Assembly: GCF_022968825.1 (NCBI RefSeq)
Contig: NZ_JALHKS010000004.1
Coordinates: forward strand, 62,001 to 126,000
Direction of reading: 5' to 3'
DNA: 64,000 nucleotides
Origin: Chryseobacterium salipaludis
GTDB lineage: Bacteria; Bacteroidota; Bacteroidia; Flavobacteriales; Weeksellaceae
A program made the translations under genes and the position numbers. A model generated the notes under the pieces. It was not told the origin of the DNA. It did not search any database and saw only the letters and a program-made list of their open reading frames with translations. Each line of letters starts with the position of its first letter. Position 1 is the first letter of the stretch. Of this stretch, positions 9,077 to 17,120 are shown in pieces.

Positions 9077-9160
9077 CGGTTTTTTCAGGATGTAGCTGAT
9101 ATAAATTTATTTTTCCTAAAGGTGTTTCAAATCTTTTGTTTGTAAAGAACCAGAACGATC

Positions 9161-9679
9161 TTACTGGAAAAAAACCATAATGATGGCCAGTATAAAACCC
9201 ACGCCTGCGTAGATCATCCCGCGGCGGAAGGCCTTGGATTTAAAATTAAACATCCAGAACGAGGAAATCACGAAGAAAAAAAGGACAATCCCGAAAATGG
9301 CATTTAATGTTGCATACCGGTGCTTGGAGGTAGATTTGTGAAGCTGACTGAATTTATCCAGAACAAAAGGCAACTGCTTTTTGGTGTATTTAGCCTCACC
9401 GGTTTCGGAATTATAAGTGCCGGCGTCGAATACTTTAACCGCATCAGTACCTTCTTTAAACTCCACATTCTTCATTTTAATTTCCTTCGCCAATTCTTTA
9501 TCAGTGAGGTTTGGTTTCAGCACGACTTCAAACTTGTTTTCACGTTTCAGAAAATCAGTGTCACGATAAATGAGCAGCACGCCACTGATGGCATATACAG
9601 CCATAATGCCCGCCGCAAAATACCCGAGGTACCGGTGCGTGATCCGCATGAAACTTTTAGTGTCTTTAATTTTAGCCAT
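9161..9679 (-). CDS. PepSY-associated membrane protein
   Basis: A 172-residue inner-membrane protein. Helix 1 at about 17-36 follows the motif RITHRYLGYFAAGIMAVY, which is typical of PepSY-TM proteins (His near the first helix); helices 2 and 3 lie at about 123-143 and 153-171. Between them is a periplasmic domain of about 80 residues. Such proteins often sit beside siderophore receptors, and some act in iron release or reduction. It lies 110 bases downstream of a TonB-dependent receptor on the same strand, which supports an iron-related role. It is shorter than the full PepSY-TM reductases, with a single repeat unit. Confidence 0.8.
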   Translation of the reverse strand: MAKIKDTKSFMRITHRYLGYFAAGIMAVYAISGVLLIYRDTDFLKRENKFEVVLKPNLTDKELAKEIKMKNVEFKEGTDAVKVFDAGTYNSETGEAKYTKKQLPFVLDKFSQLHKSTSKHRYATLNAIFGIVLFFFVISSFWMFNFKSKAFRRGMIYAGVGFILAIIMVFFQ

Positions 9680-9789
9680 GGTTCATCTGTTTTTTGAGTG
9701 TTTTATTTTTTTATGTTTTACCCAGACAGCAGCGCAAAGAAATGCACTGCTGACTGAGAAAGTGTTAATATAATATGAGAATGTGTTTC

Positions 9790-12012
9790 TTACAGTTTGT
9801 AGGTTAAAGTAACATAGAAATTGCGGGGCATGATCGGGTTGACCGAATAGTTCTCGTGGTAGGTGTAGTTCACTGTATCGAACAGGTTTCCCACTTTGGC
9901 CAGAACAGAGAATTTATTCCAGTCGTAGCCCGCGGTTAGGGCAACCGTTGCATAGTCATCTACTTTCAGGACACGGCTAGCACTACCGATCTTTGCTAAT
10001 GCCTGCTTGGTATCATTCCAACCTGCCAAGCGATCTCCAATGTAGTACACGGTGGCACCCAGCTTCAGTCCCTGCACGTAGTCAGTGAAAGTGTAGAATA
10101 CGGATGCATTCGCCGTTGTAGCCGGTGTTCGCACCAGTCGCTGATTTTCTACATAACCAAAGTCTGCTGGTGTGTCTAAATAAACTGCATGGTTATAGGA
10201 AGCTCCTGCAATGATCGAAAGGTTTTGCGTCGGGTTCCCGGTGATATCCAGTTCTACCCCACGGCTACGCATTTTTCCGGCGAATTCTTTTACATCAGGT
10301 CTGATCGGATTCTCAGGTGTCTGATAGAAATTACGATTGAGAATCTGGTAAACGGATAAGTTAAGTGCTACCGCGTTGTTCCAGAAATTCTTTTTCATCC
10401 CCACCTCATACTGATCGATGATCGATGGCTTCAGTGCACTAAGGTTCTCATCAACACCGGTATTGGCAGAGAAGGAGTTTGTGTAGGTCGCAAAAAGGCT
10501 TAAATTTTCATTTGGTGTATAAACCAGACCCGCTTTTGGAGAAAATGCGCGATCGATAGAACCGTCACTTTCCGTATAACTATTTTTTACAAAGTTTGTA
10601 GTTTCTTTGGCTTTGTTTTCCAAATAAGACCATCTCAAGCCAGCCAGTACTTTGAACTTATCGGACAATTCAATAAAATCCTGTACATATACACCAAAAC
10701 GCTGCAGTGGGTTTCTGGAACGGGTCAGCCTTTCAGTTACCGGCATCATGCCTGAGGCCCAGGTAGCAGGATCATCTAAATAGATAGTACCATTATTATT
10801 GCTTCCATTAGTTCCATAAAGTGTTTTTGAGGTAATTTCTTTACCGGTAGCTTTGTCAAAATAAGTATAGGTATCATTATTACCATAATCACCATCAGCA
10901 CCAATAAGTATTTTATGTGTTACCGATCCGGTATTGAATTCACCATTTACGTTAAATTGTAACGCACCATAGTTTTGCTCTGTGTAAGATCTTCCTAAAG
11001 GTCTATCCCAGCCAATGCGCCCGTCAGCACCGCGCTTCCATTGCACTCTTTCTGTGCCAAAATAATCTTTAGTATAATTCTGGTAGGAAGCGACTGCATT
11101 CAAAGTCCAGTTGTCAGAAAACTGATGGTTGAAGGTAATACCGCTGGTTGCCTGCTGCACATGCTGATACTGCCAGTCTGCCCCCAGGAAATCACTGCGT
11201 TTTAAAAGATTATTCAGGCTGTAAGAATCATCTAATTCAGTGATGGTACCAATCCCGAAATCCGGTGTAAAGTCATGTTTGAGATAATCCGCTTCCACAA
11301 TCAGCTGAGACTTTTCGCCGAGGTTGAAGACAAAAGACGGATTGAAATAATATTTTTCAGAACTTACCACATCGCGGAAACTTTCTGCATTTTCATACGT
11401 ACCATTCACACGGAATGCCACTTTTTTGGAAAGAGGTCCATACAGGTCAACAGTTGGTTTATAGCTGTTCCAGCTTCCTACGTTAAGGCCCACACTTCCA
11501 CCGTTTTCAAATCGTGGTTTTTTCGTAATCAGGTTAATGACACCACCGGCAGCAACGTTTCCGTACAACATGGCTGAACCGCCTTTTAACACTTCGACGC
11601 GCTCCAGTCCGGATACTTCCGGGAAGACGCCACTGTTAACGCGGGCCCCGTTTTTGAAGATATTGTCGTTACCAAAAACAAATCCTCTTCCACCAAAAGA
11701 ATCCTGTGAATTTCCGCGGGAAGATGTTACATACAGACCGTTGACATTTTGCAACACCTCGCTCAACTGGCGTGCCTGCTGCTGTTCGATAATCTCGTGC
11801 GTAACAATCGCAACCGGCTGTGGATTCTCCATAATCGTCAGGTTCGATTTGGAGGACAGCGGGCGTGCCTTGTTTGGGTTACCGGTCTTATGAAGGTTAA
11901 TGTCCTCAATCTGCTGAATACGAACGGTATCATTCTCGGGTTTAAACTGCATTTGAGCTGCCACGGGAAGCGCTGCCATCAGAAGCGCTACGGTCAATAT
12001 CTGTTTTTTCAT
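9790..12012 (-). CDS. TonB-dependent outer-membrane receptor, siderophore type
   Basis: A 740-residue receptor. A signal peptide (LTVALLMAALPVAAQ) is followed by a plug domain (TNLTIMENPQPVAIVTHE is typical of its start, with LERVEVLKGGSAMLYGNVA and GGVINLITKKP) and a 22-strand barrel rich in aromatic girdle residues, ending FYVTLTYKL. Receptors of this FhuA/FecA-like class import ferric siderophores using energy from TonB-ExbBD. The region upstream holds two inverted 23-bp sites around a TAnnTTTG promoter, as expected for iron-regulated control. The downstream PepSY protein fits the same theme. The ligand is unknown. Confidence 0.93.
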   Translation of the reverse strand: MKKQILTVALLMAALPVAAQMQFKPENDTVRIQQIEDINLHKTGNPNKARPLSSKSNLTIMENPQPVAIVTHEIIEQQQARQLSEVLQNVNGLYVTSSRGNSQDSFGGRGFVFGNDNIFKNGARVNSGVFPEVSGLERVEVLKGGSAMLYGNVAAGGVINLITKKPRFENGGSVGLNVGSWNSYKPTVDLYGPLSKKVAFRVNGTYENAESFRDVVSSEKYYFNPSFVFNLGEKSQLIVEADYLKHDFTPDFGIGTITELDDSYSLNNLLKRSDFLGADWQYQHVQQATSGITFNHQFSDNWTLNAVASYQNYTKDYFGTERVQWKRGADGRIGWDRPLGRSYTEQNYGALQFNVNGEFNTGSVTHKILIGADGDYGNNDTYTYFDKATGKEITSKTLYGTNGSNNNGTIYLDDPATWASGMMPVTERLTRSRNPLQRFGVYVQDFIELSDKFKVLAGLRWSYLENKAKETTNFVKNSYTESDGSIDRAFSPKAGLVYTPNENLSLFATYTNSFSANTGVDENLSALKPSIIDQYEVGMKKNFWNNAVALNLSVYQILNRNFYQTPENPIRPDVKEFAGKMRSRGVELDITGNPTQNLSIIAGASYNHAVYLDTPADFGYVENQRLVRTPATTANASVFYTFTDYVQGLKLGATVYYIGDRLAGWNDTKQALAKIGSASRVLKVDDYATVALTAGYDWNKFSVLAKVGNLFDTVNYTYHENYSVNPIMPRNFYVTLTYKL

Positions 12013-12034
12013 TATTTAGAATAAGTTAAAATAA
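12012..12034. promoter_or_regulatory. Candidate operator (Fur-like), receptor-proximal copy
   Basis: A 23-bp AT-rich imperfect palindrome (TTATTT...AAATAA ends) overlapping the receptor start codon. Its reverse complement matches the site at 12073-12095 at 20 of 23 positions. Position and symmetry suggest a repressor such as Fur; the identity is inferred. Confidence 0.5.
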
Positions 12035-12039
12035 CGCGG

Positions 12040-12047
12040 CAAAAGTA
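12040..12047 (-). promoter_or_regulatory. -7 element TACTTTTG of the TonB-dependent receptor
   Basis: Exact TAnnTTTG match, 28 bases upstream of the receptor ATG and lying between the two 23-bp operator-like sites. Confidence 0.5.
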
Positions 12048-12072
12048 CAGAAGAAAGTCCAAACCCGCAAGG

Positions 12073-12095
12073 TTATTTTAATTAGTTCTAAATAA
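12073..12095. promoter_or_regulatory. Candidate operator (Fur-like), distal inverted copy
   Basis: The inverted partner of the site at 12012-12034 (20 of 23 positions), upstream of the -7 element. Together the pair brackets the promoter, a layout that could let a dimeric repressor occlude or loop it. Confidence 0.5.
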
Positions 12096-12157
12096 AGTTA
12101 GCGTTCTACACCTTAACTTGCTCAAAATTAATACCTCAGACCAATGCCTGATTTTTA

Positions 12158-13528
12158 TCATTTCCTTATTAAAGTGCGACCGATCAGCAGAAATATTCCG
12201 CTGATAAGGAAATAAACAAGCCCGTTTTGCGCCGAAGCGGATCCAACTAATACCACCAGAATTCCCAGAATAGCCACAACAGCCATTGCTTTACGCATCA
12301 TCATATTTCCCGCAAAAACGCTGTTTTTAAACAAACGGAACAAGCCAATAAACAATGCGCCGTTCACCATATAAATAAAGATAATCGGCACGGCTGAGAG
12401 ATCAAAGTTATTTCTGGTGAAAAACGGATGCATGTTGGTGAAACCATACGCTATCATATAAAAAGCGACGATGCCCAGCCCTAGAAAAGCACTGTTCAGC
12501 GGCATGCCCCTTTTCCTGTTCACATCGCCGAGGCGCAGAAATTGCGGTGACCGCTCCAAATGAGAAAACTGAAACGGCACCCGGATCGTCGCCAGCAGCA
12601 ATCCATTGCTTGTTCCCAGCACGGAAATAATGATAAAGAGTTGCATCACGATCGCCCCGGCGTTGGAAGCAATTCTCCGTGCAAATTCGGTAATGTAGGT
12701 ATCTTTTAAGTTCAGAATATCAGCACTGCTCATCCGCGATACAATACCGAGATAGTACAAAATATAAATGACCACAACTGCCATTGTACCCACAATAAGC
12801 GCACGCGGAAGGTTCCGTTTCGAGTCTTTAATCTCACCGGAAATCTGAGTAGCGATGTACCAACCGTCAAATGCGAAAGAGATCGGAATAAAACTGGCTG
12901 CAATGAGTAAAAGAAAACTTTCTTTCCCGGCCGGAATGGCGGTGGAGAAAACCTGCTGTTGTACTTCGCTGCTTTCCGGCTGTACCCAGGCGAGGATGCC
13001 AAAGGCCGCAATAAAAATCAACGGTAACACTTTCAGCACCGTGGTGAGTTGCTGAAAGATACCACTGGCTTTCGGCCGAAATATATTCAGTCCAAAAAAT
13101 AAAAGCAGATTGGCAAAACCGATCAGTGAATAATGAATGAACTGCGGTTCAAAGTCGATAAACTCACCAATGAGATGAGCAATATAAATCCCGGAAACAG
13201 TAAATAGAACGGCGGTCAGAATCGGGTAAAACAACGTGAGGTACATCCACCCGACCAGATATGCGGCCACATCTCCAAAACGGTACTGAACATACGCTAA
13301 AATACCGCCTTCACGCGGCAGCAGTTCCGCATAGTTTGCCATGGACATCCCGGCAAATACAACGCTGACACCTACAATGATAAAGCCCAGCAGGCCGGCA
13401 AAAACATTTCCGCCGGTGACCTGCAATACATCGTCCACCTTAAAAAAAATTCCCGAGCCGATCACCTGCCCGATTACCATGGATATGGCGGTGACTAACC
13501 CATATCTGGCTTCCAATCTTTTTTCCAT
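12158..13528 (-). CDS. APC-family amino acid permease
   Basis: A 456-residue integral membrane protein with about 12 predicted helices. The first helix carries the APC signature MVIGQVIGSGIFFKVDD, whose unwound GSGIF stretch binds the substrate amino and carboxyl groups. It belongs to the amino acid-polyamine-organocation superfamily, nearest in look to the LAT / AdiC-like exchangers. The substrate cannot be told. It lies three bases after the ABC-F gene on the same strand, so the two are probably co-transcribed. Confidence 0.9.
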   Translation of the reverse strand: MEKRLEARYGLVTAISMVIGQVIGSGIFFKVDDVLQVTGGNVFAGLLGFIIVGVSVVFAGMSMANYAELLPREGGILAYVQYRFGDVAAYLVGWMYLTLFYPILTAVLFTVSGIYIAHLIGEFIDFEPQFIHYSLIGFANLLLFFGLNIFRPKASGIFQQLTTVLKVLPLIFIAAFGILAWVQPESSEVQQQVFSTAIPAGKESFLLLIAASFIPISFAFDGWYIATQISGEIKDSKRNLPRALIVGTMAVVVIYILYYLGIVSRMSSADILNLKDTYITEFARRIASNAGAIVMQLFIIISVLGTSNGLLLATIRVPFQFSHLERSPQFLRLGDVNRKRGMPLNSAFLGLGIVAFYMIAYGFTNMHPFFTRNNFDLSAVPIIFIYMVNGALFIGLFRLFKNSVFAGNMMMRKAMAVVAILGILVVLVGSASAQNGLVYFLISGIFLLIGRTLIRK

Positions 13529-13531
13529 CTC

Positions 13532-15406
13532 TTACTCCTGGAGTTCCAGCCAGCGCATTTCTATTTCTTCCAGTTCTGCGGTAATCCGTTCCAGCTCGGC
13601 GGATGATTCCGCGATTTTTTCGTAATCGGTTTCATTATGCAAAGCCGCCACAATTTCCTCTTTTCTGCTTTCCAGGATCGGCATTTTCTTTTCAATTTCT
13701 TTTAAGTCCTGCTGTTCCTTGAAACTCAGTTTTCGAACGGGCGCTGCGGCCGGTGTAGCGGCGGGGGATTCTTTTTTGGCGGCAGGTTCCGGAACAATCG
13801 ATTTCTTTGCTTCCTGTTGGGCCTCATATTCGCGATACTCGCTGAAATTGCCGGTAAAATCTTTTATTCTCCCCTCGCCCTCAAAAGCGAGGACATGATC
13901 CACAATACGATCCATAAAATAACGGTCGTGGGAAACAATGATCAACGTGCCCTGAAACTGCAGCAGGAAATTTTCCAGCACCGTCAGCGTGGGCAAATCC
14001 AGATCGTTTGTTGGTTCATCAAATATCAGGAAGTTCGGGTTTTGATAGAGTACGTACATCAAATGCAAACGCCGCTTTTCGCCACCGGAAAGTTTCGCAA
14101 TGGGTGAATACTGCGTTTGGTCATCAAATAAAAACAGCCGCAAAAACTGGGACGCCGAAATGGTTCTGCCGTTGGCCAGCGGAAAGTTTTCAGAAATATC
14201 TTTAATAAAATCAATCACGCGCTGGTCTTCCTGATATTGCAACCCTTTTTGAGAAAAATAGCCGAATTTGATGGTCTCACCGGTTTCTATTTCACCGGCA
14301 TCATACGGTTCCAACCCCTGGATGACATTGAGTAAAGTGGATTTCCCGGCACCATTTTTCCCCACAATTCCTACTTTCTCACCACGCTGAAACTGATAAG
14401 AGAAGTCATTCAGAATAACCTTCTCACCAAATCTTTTACTGATGTGTTTGAGTTCCAGAATCTTTTTGCCCAGCCTTTTCATATCAAACTCGAGCTCCAG
14501 AGTCTGTTTTCGGGTGTCGGTTTTCGCTATTTTTTCTGTTTCATAGAATGAATCAATACGCGACTTGGATTTAGTGGTGCGCGCTTTGGGCTGGCGGCGC
14601 ATCCATTCCAGTTCCTTCCGATACAGGTTATTGGCTTTATCGATGGAAGCATTGAGGTTTTCCTCGCGAATCATTCTGTTCTCCAGATAAGTAGCATAAC
14701 TTCCCTGATGCACATAGAGTTTATAATCCTCCATTTCCCAAATGGTGGTGCACACCGCATCCAGGAAATAACGGTCGTGCGTCACGAGCAGTAAGGTAAC
14801 CCTGGCTTTCTGCAGATAATTTTCGAGCCATTCCACCATATTAATATCCAAGTGGTTGGTCGGTTCATCCATGATCAGTAACGTATGCCGATGTTCTGCC
14901 CGCGTTTCCACGAGCAGTTTGGCCAGTGCCACCCTTTTAACCTGTCCGCCGGAGAGCGTATTCATTTTTGCGGAAAGATCCGTGATTTTCAGCTGACTCA
15001 GAATCTGGCGCATTTCATTTTCCAGGTCCCAGGCTTTGTGCTGTTCCATCCCTGCCAGTGCAGTTTCCATTTCATCTGCATCATCGCTGAGCAGAGCTTT
15101 ATGATAGTTTTTCAGCGCCATAATCGGTGCCGATTCCAGCGTCATCATGAACTCCTCAATCGTCAGCCGGCCATCGAAGTCAATCTCCTGATCAAACAGG
15201 ACGACCTGAATATCTTTATTTATGATAACCGCACCACTGTCGGCAATTTCAGCACCGGTCAGGATCTTAAGTAAAGTGGATTTTCCGGACCCGTTTTTCG
15301 CGACGATGGCAATTTTATCACCTTCATTAATATGAAAGGTAATATCCTCAAAAAGGGTTTTGACACCGTAAGATTTCGACAGGTTTTCGGCAGAAACGTA
15401 ATTCAT
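13532..15406 (-). CDS. ABC-F family ATPase (Uup/EttA-like)
   Basis: A soluble protein of 624 residues with two ATPase cassettes and no membrane domain. Cassette 1: AKNGSGKSTLLKIL, LSGGQVKRVALAKLL, LLIMDEPTNHLD. Cassette 2: GKNGAGKSTLLNVI, LSGGEKRRLHLMYVL, FLIFDEPTNDLD. A charged linker (about residues 235-310) and a C-terminal Glu/Lys-rich coiled coil (last 70 residues) resemble Uup. ABC-F proteins act on the ribosome E site. The ATG at 15406 (MNYVSAENLSKSYG) is preferred over an upstream in-frame start at 15442, and a TAnnTTTG box lies in the extra segment. Confidence 0.92.
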   Translation of the reverse strand: MNYVSAENLSKSYGVKTLFEDITFHINEGDKIAIVAKNGSGKSTLLKILTGAEIADSGAVIINKDIQVVLFDQEIDFDGRLTIEEFMMTLESAPIMALKNYHKALLSDDADEMETALAGMEQHKAWDLENEMRQILSQLKITDLSAKMNTLSGGQVKRVALAKLLVETRAEHRHTLLIMDEPTNHLDINMVEWLENYLQKARVTLLLVTHDRYFLDAVCTTIWEMEDYKLYVHQGSYATYLENRMIREENLNASIDKANNLYRKELEWMRRQPKARTTKSKSRIDSFYETEKIAKTDTRKQTLELEFDMKRLGKKILELKHISKRFGEKVILNDFSYQFQRGEKVGIVGKNGAGKSTLLNVIQGLEPYDAGEIETGETIKFGYFSQKGLQYQEDQRVIDFIKDISENFPLANGRTISASQFLRLFLFDDQTQYSPIAKLSGGEKRRLHLMYVLYQNPNFLIFDEPTNDLDLPTLTVLENFLLQFQGTLIIVSHDRYFMDRIVDHVLAFEGEGRIKDFTGNFSEYREYEAQQEAKKSIVPEPAAKKESPAATPAAAPVRKLSFKEQQDLKEIEKKMPILESRKEEIVAALHNETDYEKIAESSAELERITAELEEIEMRWLELQE

Positions 15407-15431
15407 TGAAATAGTATAAAGGGAAACGCTG

Positions 15432-15439
15432 CAAAAATA
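15432..15439 (-). promoter_or_regulatory. -7 element TATTTTTG of the ABC-F gene
   Basis: Exact TAnnTTTG match, 26 bases upstream of the ATG at 15406. It would exclude the longer reading frame starting at 15442. Confidence 0.45.
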
Positions 15440-15674
15440 CACAATTAAGCAGTGCGGGTGACTATGATTCCGCTGTGTCGGGAGGTAAGTGTGCAGCTTA
15501 TTTTAATCCCCAAAAAAGAAAGGCAAAAAGTTTTTATATAAAAAGAGAAAGATCCGCGGTAAAATGCACCGCGACGTTAAACTGTGTTAATTCTTACCAA
15601 ACCTTTTTAAATGGAATGTTTTCTGCACTAAACCGAACTTTAAAAATAAGACCCAAACATAAAATCACAAAACA

Positions 15675-16121
15675 ATGGACAATGACAAAATTGTAAGTGC
15701 ACTAAACGACTTACTTACCAAAAACTACGATGCAGAAAAAGGATACAAAGAAGCTGCAGAAAAGATTGAACATACCTCACTGAAAGATTATTTCCTGAAG
15801 CAATCTCAGAATCGCTATGATTTTGGCCATGAAATTAAAGCACTGATTGCAAAATACGGAGGCGAGCCGGACAAAGGAACTTCGGTGACCGGAGACCTGC
15901 ACAGAATGTGGATTGCCATCCGCGACGCCTTCTCCCGCGGCGACCAGGATATTTATGAAGAGTGCATCCGTGGTGAAGAAGCCTTCTCCGAAGAATATGG
16001 CGAAACCCTGCGCAACGAAATTTTGCCGGAAGATGTGAAAGAGGTGGTACGCAAGCAAAAAAACTCCGTAGACCAGGCTTTGGCTACGCTGAGAACCATG
16101 GAAGGTTTTTCCGCTAAATAA
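15675..16121 (+). CDS. DUF2383 / PA2169-type four-helix-bundle protein
   Basis: A 148-residue, mostly helical acidic protein. The motif LNDLLTKNYDAEKGYKEAAE at its front and later HEIKALIAKYGGEPDKGTSV and GDLHRMWIAIRDAFS match the DUF2383 ferritin-like-fold family seen in many Bacteroidota and proteobacteria, often stress-induced. It has no signal peptide or membrane helix. The molecular role is not established. It stands alone on the plus strand and ends at a strong bidirectional terminator shared with the convergent muramidase gene. Confidence 0.85.
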   Translation: MDNDKIVSALNDLLTKNYDAEKGYKEAAEKIEHTSLKDYFLKQSQNRYDFGHEIKALIAKYGGEPDKGTSVTGDLHRMWIAIRDAFSRGDQDIYEECIRGEEAFSEEYGETLRNEILPEDVKEVVRKQKNSVDQALATLRTMEGFSAK

Positions 16122-16139
16122 TGAGTTGTTAATCCAAAG

Positions 16140-16173
16140 AAGAAAGCATCTGCCCGGTAGCAGATGCTTTCTT
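16140..16173. terminator. Bidirectional terminator, 14-bp stem
   Basis: AAGAAAGCATCTGC / GCAGATGCTTTCTT with a six-base loop, A-rich before and T-rich after, between convergent genes ending at 16121 and 16177. Confidence 0.85.
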
Positions 16174-16176
16174 TAT

Positions 16177-17040
16177 TTAATCCAGTGTAAGCTGCCGCAA
16201 AGACCACCAGCCACCATTGTACATGTTTAAATCTACTTTGGTATTGATGCCGTACACAATTCCGTTCTCGGTAAACTGCCACATATCCCAAGAATCGGAC
16301 GGCGTCGGTGCGGGCACGTCATTATAATTCGCAAGCCAGAGCGGATAACCGTCGAATTCCTGTTGCAGCACATCCTTATGATAATAGTAATAAGAATAGA
16401 TAATCGGTTTCACACCATACGCTTCTTCCACGATGCGGCACCAGATTTTCAAATCTTCGATTAATTTTTTCTTGGACTTTCGCTTCGGTATTTTTTCGAT
16501 ATCCAGCACGGGCGGCAAATCACCGGATTCCAGCTGGACCGCCGCCAGGAAATTGTTGGCCTGTAATACAGGGTCTTCATCTGCACGGTAAAAATGATAC
16601 GCACCTCGAATGAGCTCATGTTTTTTAGCTTCTTTCCAGAAGTGCGAAAAGTTTTTGTCCGCAGATCTGTTGCCCATGGTCGCCCGAAGTATAACGAATT
16701 TCAGCGGAATAGTCCGGTTGCCGATGCTCAGGCTGTCCCAGGCAATATCTTCCTTCCTTTGATAATGGGAAATATCAAAACCGTAAATCTTATCTGTATT
16801 GTCACCAAGAATACGCGTGATCCTCGCTTCTTCGCGCGCGGTGTTACTCAGTTTTTTATGTTCGAATCTATTGAAATATAAAGCATAGTAAAACGCGACT
16901 TTATCTTTCAGATACCAGCCGGTGCCCAACAGGCCCAGAAACAGAAAAAACAGCAATACCCAACGGCGCAACAGAAAATGCTGCTTCCGCTTACGATGAA
17001 TTTTCCTGCGTGTTTTTCGGGTAATTTTCTTCCTGGCCAT
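16177..17040 (-). CDS. Glycoside hydrolase family 25 muramidase, membrane-anchored
   Basis: A 287-residue protein. A very basic N-terminus (ARKKITRKTRRKIHRKRK) precedes one membrane helix (about residues 28-48), so the enzyme domain is held outside the inner membrane. The GH25 lysozyme fold is marked by GFDISHYQ with the catalytic-site Asp, FVILRATMG, RGAYHFYRA and the acidic pair in PPVLDIEK. It would cut the N-acetylmuramic acid linkage in peptidoglycan. The ATG at 17040 is preferred over an upstream frame start at 17082, because a TAnnTTTG box ends seven bases before it. Confidence 0.9.
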   Translation of the reverse strand: MARKKITRKTRRKIHRKRKQHFLLRRWVLLFFLFLGLLGTGWYLKDKVAFYYALYFNRFEHKKLSNTAREEARITRILGDNTDKIYGFDISHYQRKEDIAWDSLSIGNRTIPLKFVILRATMGNRSADKNFSHFWKEAKKHELIRGAYHFYRADEDPVLQANNFLAAVQLESGDLPPVLDIEKIPKRKSKKKLIEDLKIWCRIVEEAYGVKPIIYSYYYYHKDVLQQEFDGYPLWLANYNDVPAPTPSDSWDMWQFTENGIVYGINTKVDLNMYNGGWWSLRQLTLD

Positions 17041-17046
17041 CGGGTG

Positions 17047-17054
17047 CAAAAGTA
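17047..17054 (-). promoter_or_regulatory. -7 element TACTTTTG of the GH25 gene, leaderless spacing
   Basis: Exact TAnnTTTG match ending seven bases before the ATG at 17040, implying a leader of a few bases at most. Confidence 0.45.
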
Positions 17055-17070
17055 GCTTTTTCAGGTTATA

Positions 17071-17100
17071 AAAAAACCACACATTGCTGCGTGGTTTTTA
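17071..17100 (-). terminator. Terminator of the aldehyde dehydrogenase gene
   Basis: On the minus strand AAAAACCACGCA pairs with TGTGTGGTTTTT (one G-T pair, four-base loop) and runs into T residues, 20 bases past the ALDH16 stop. Confidence 0.8.
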
Positions 17101-17120
17101 TTATTTAGATTATTTTACGT

